DNA of 64,000 nucleotides from Miscanthus floridulus. Its lineage: Eukaryota; Streptophyta; Magnoliopsida; Poales; Poaceae. The DNA lies in the NCBI RefSeq assembly GCF_019320115.1, contig NC_089593.1, positions 10,860,386-10,924,385 of the forward strand, read 5' to 3'. Position 1 is the stretch's first letter. Each line of letters starts with the position of its first letter. The notes below the pieces were generated by a model that did not search any database, was not told the DNA's origin, and worked only from the letters and a program-made list of their open reading frames with translations. Positions 63,158-64,000 of the stretch are shown here, piece after piece. A program made the translations under genes and the position numbers.

Positions 63158-63928
63158 TAGCTGTGTTCACACGGGAGAGAGAACATTTACACACGCGCGA
63201 TTGGATCAATTCTCCCAGTTGCAGAAAGATTGAGAGTAGTTAAGGAGTTGTTGGAGAGCGGTTTTTGTCCATCTTGCCAAAAACAAATAAGATTGGGAAT
63301 GTGTTTTGGAAATTCTTAGAGATGCTCTAACTAATTGTTGGTTAAACTTTGTAAAAGTTGTATTTTTTCTGTACAAAATATGCTTATGTTCTAGCATGGA
63401 GTGTGTATTTTAGAAGAAATCAATAGTCAAAGATACTCATAAAAAACCGTACAAAGTCAAACACAACTAATGAAGCTGTATATTTGAACGAAGCCAGTCC
63501 AAAATATATGTCGTTTTCATAATTCTTATTAGAAATTCATATTCTTTCGAATAAACCATTAGTGAAAATGTTGCCACATACAGAACAGAACATGTACACT
63601 ATCATTCAAAATGACATTCATTTTGGATCGAACGGAGTGGCGGAAGCTTGAGGTTAAATTTAGAAGGAGCCAAACTGGAATGTACATGGTTTAAGGAGTG
63701 TAAGAGTGGCCAATTTAAAGCTTCATTAGCAAAATATACTAAGATACTATAGCATCATTTATAGAATTGCAAAAGTGAGGAGAGGCCATGGCTCACTATG
63801 GCCCTAGTGAGCACATAGCATGGCCTCTAGACATGTTTTAATTTGTGCATCATATATTGAACACTAAAGGGCCTACCACTTGGATCCGGAAATTAATGAC
63901 AAAAATTGAGTGCAATATATAACAACTA
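63158..63928. other. Non-coding, repeat-like
   Basis: No gene seen. The 63630-63860 part (GGAGTGGCGGAAGCTTGAGG, then GAGGCCATGGCTCACTATGG) resembles 33570-33745 near the Copia debris, indicating a shared dispersed repeat. Confidence 0.45.
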
Positions 63929-64000
63929 CTCCCTCTCCATCTATAAAAGAATGCAACTATAAGTTGCGTAAAGGTCAAACTAGTTTAACTTTGACCGAGT
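63929..64000. mobile_element. Stowaway-type MITE, cut by the window end
   Basis: TA followed by CTCCCTCTCCATCTATAAAA and later AACTTTGACCGAG matches the 5' end of a widespread grass Stowaway subfamily. Only the first 72 bases are inside the window. Confidence 0.65.

Overview
This is a plant nuclear window. GC-rich, intron-poor grass-type genes sit in a sea of nested transposable elements: CACTA elements with CTCGGCAAAG, CCGCGGCGGGC and TTTAGTCCCGG subterminal repeats, Tourist- and Stowaway-type MITEs, and Copia and Gypsy-like LTR elements. The repeat families point to a panicoid grass, probably Andropogoneae (sorghum, sugarcane, Miscanthus or maize relatives). I cannot name the species from sequence alone.

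Two host genes are convincing. CDC45, the replication-fork helicase cofactor, is intact and intronless on the + strand at 14217-16049. An intact R2R3-MYB transcription factor of the MGRPPCC (subgroup 1) type is on the - strand at 36193-37113. A possible first exon with an organelle-transit-like N-terminus lies at 18561-18701 but leads to no recognisable downstream exons.

Layout. 1-3073: a CACTA end fragment, two small DNA elements, and two copies of a segment also found upstream of the MYB gene. 3074-11415: a complete LTR retrotransposon (target duplication ACTAT) with only a broken gag and about 2 kb of minisatellite. 11421-14216: CACTA-like remnant and A-rich repeats upstream of CDC45. 16050-20890: CDC45 3' flank with a roughly 650-bp tandem duplication, then a 187-bp duplication split exactly at its junction by a Tourist-type MITE. 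20890-33398: nested retroelement debris, namely two convergent LINE fragments, a reverse-strand Copia element with its 3' LTR, and two 3' portions of a second Copia family. 33399-39459: MYB gene and repeat-rich flanks. 39460-50533: a complete CACTA element (target duplication GGG) reading leftward. About 50700-62111: a second CACTA of another family reading rightward, placed head-to-head with the first. 62112-64000: a displaced copy of Ulp1-protease exons and two Stowaway MITEs.

The most interesting structure is in the two CACTA elements. Each carries two gene units in the same order: TNP2 transposase, then a TNPA-like protein fused to a Ulp1-type cysteine protease. In each element the subterminal repeat array occurs not only at both ends but also between the two genes, followed at once by a TATA motif and a C-rich leader. 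In the second element the spacing from repeat to TATA (7 nt) is identical at the 5' end and at the internal block. This suggests that the second gene has its own transposase-bindable promoter, copied from the terminal one. The coding regions are decayed, largely through single transitions of the C-to-T or G-to-A kind.
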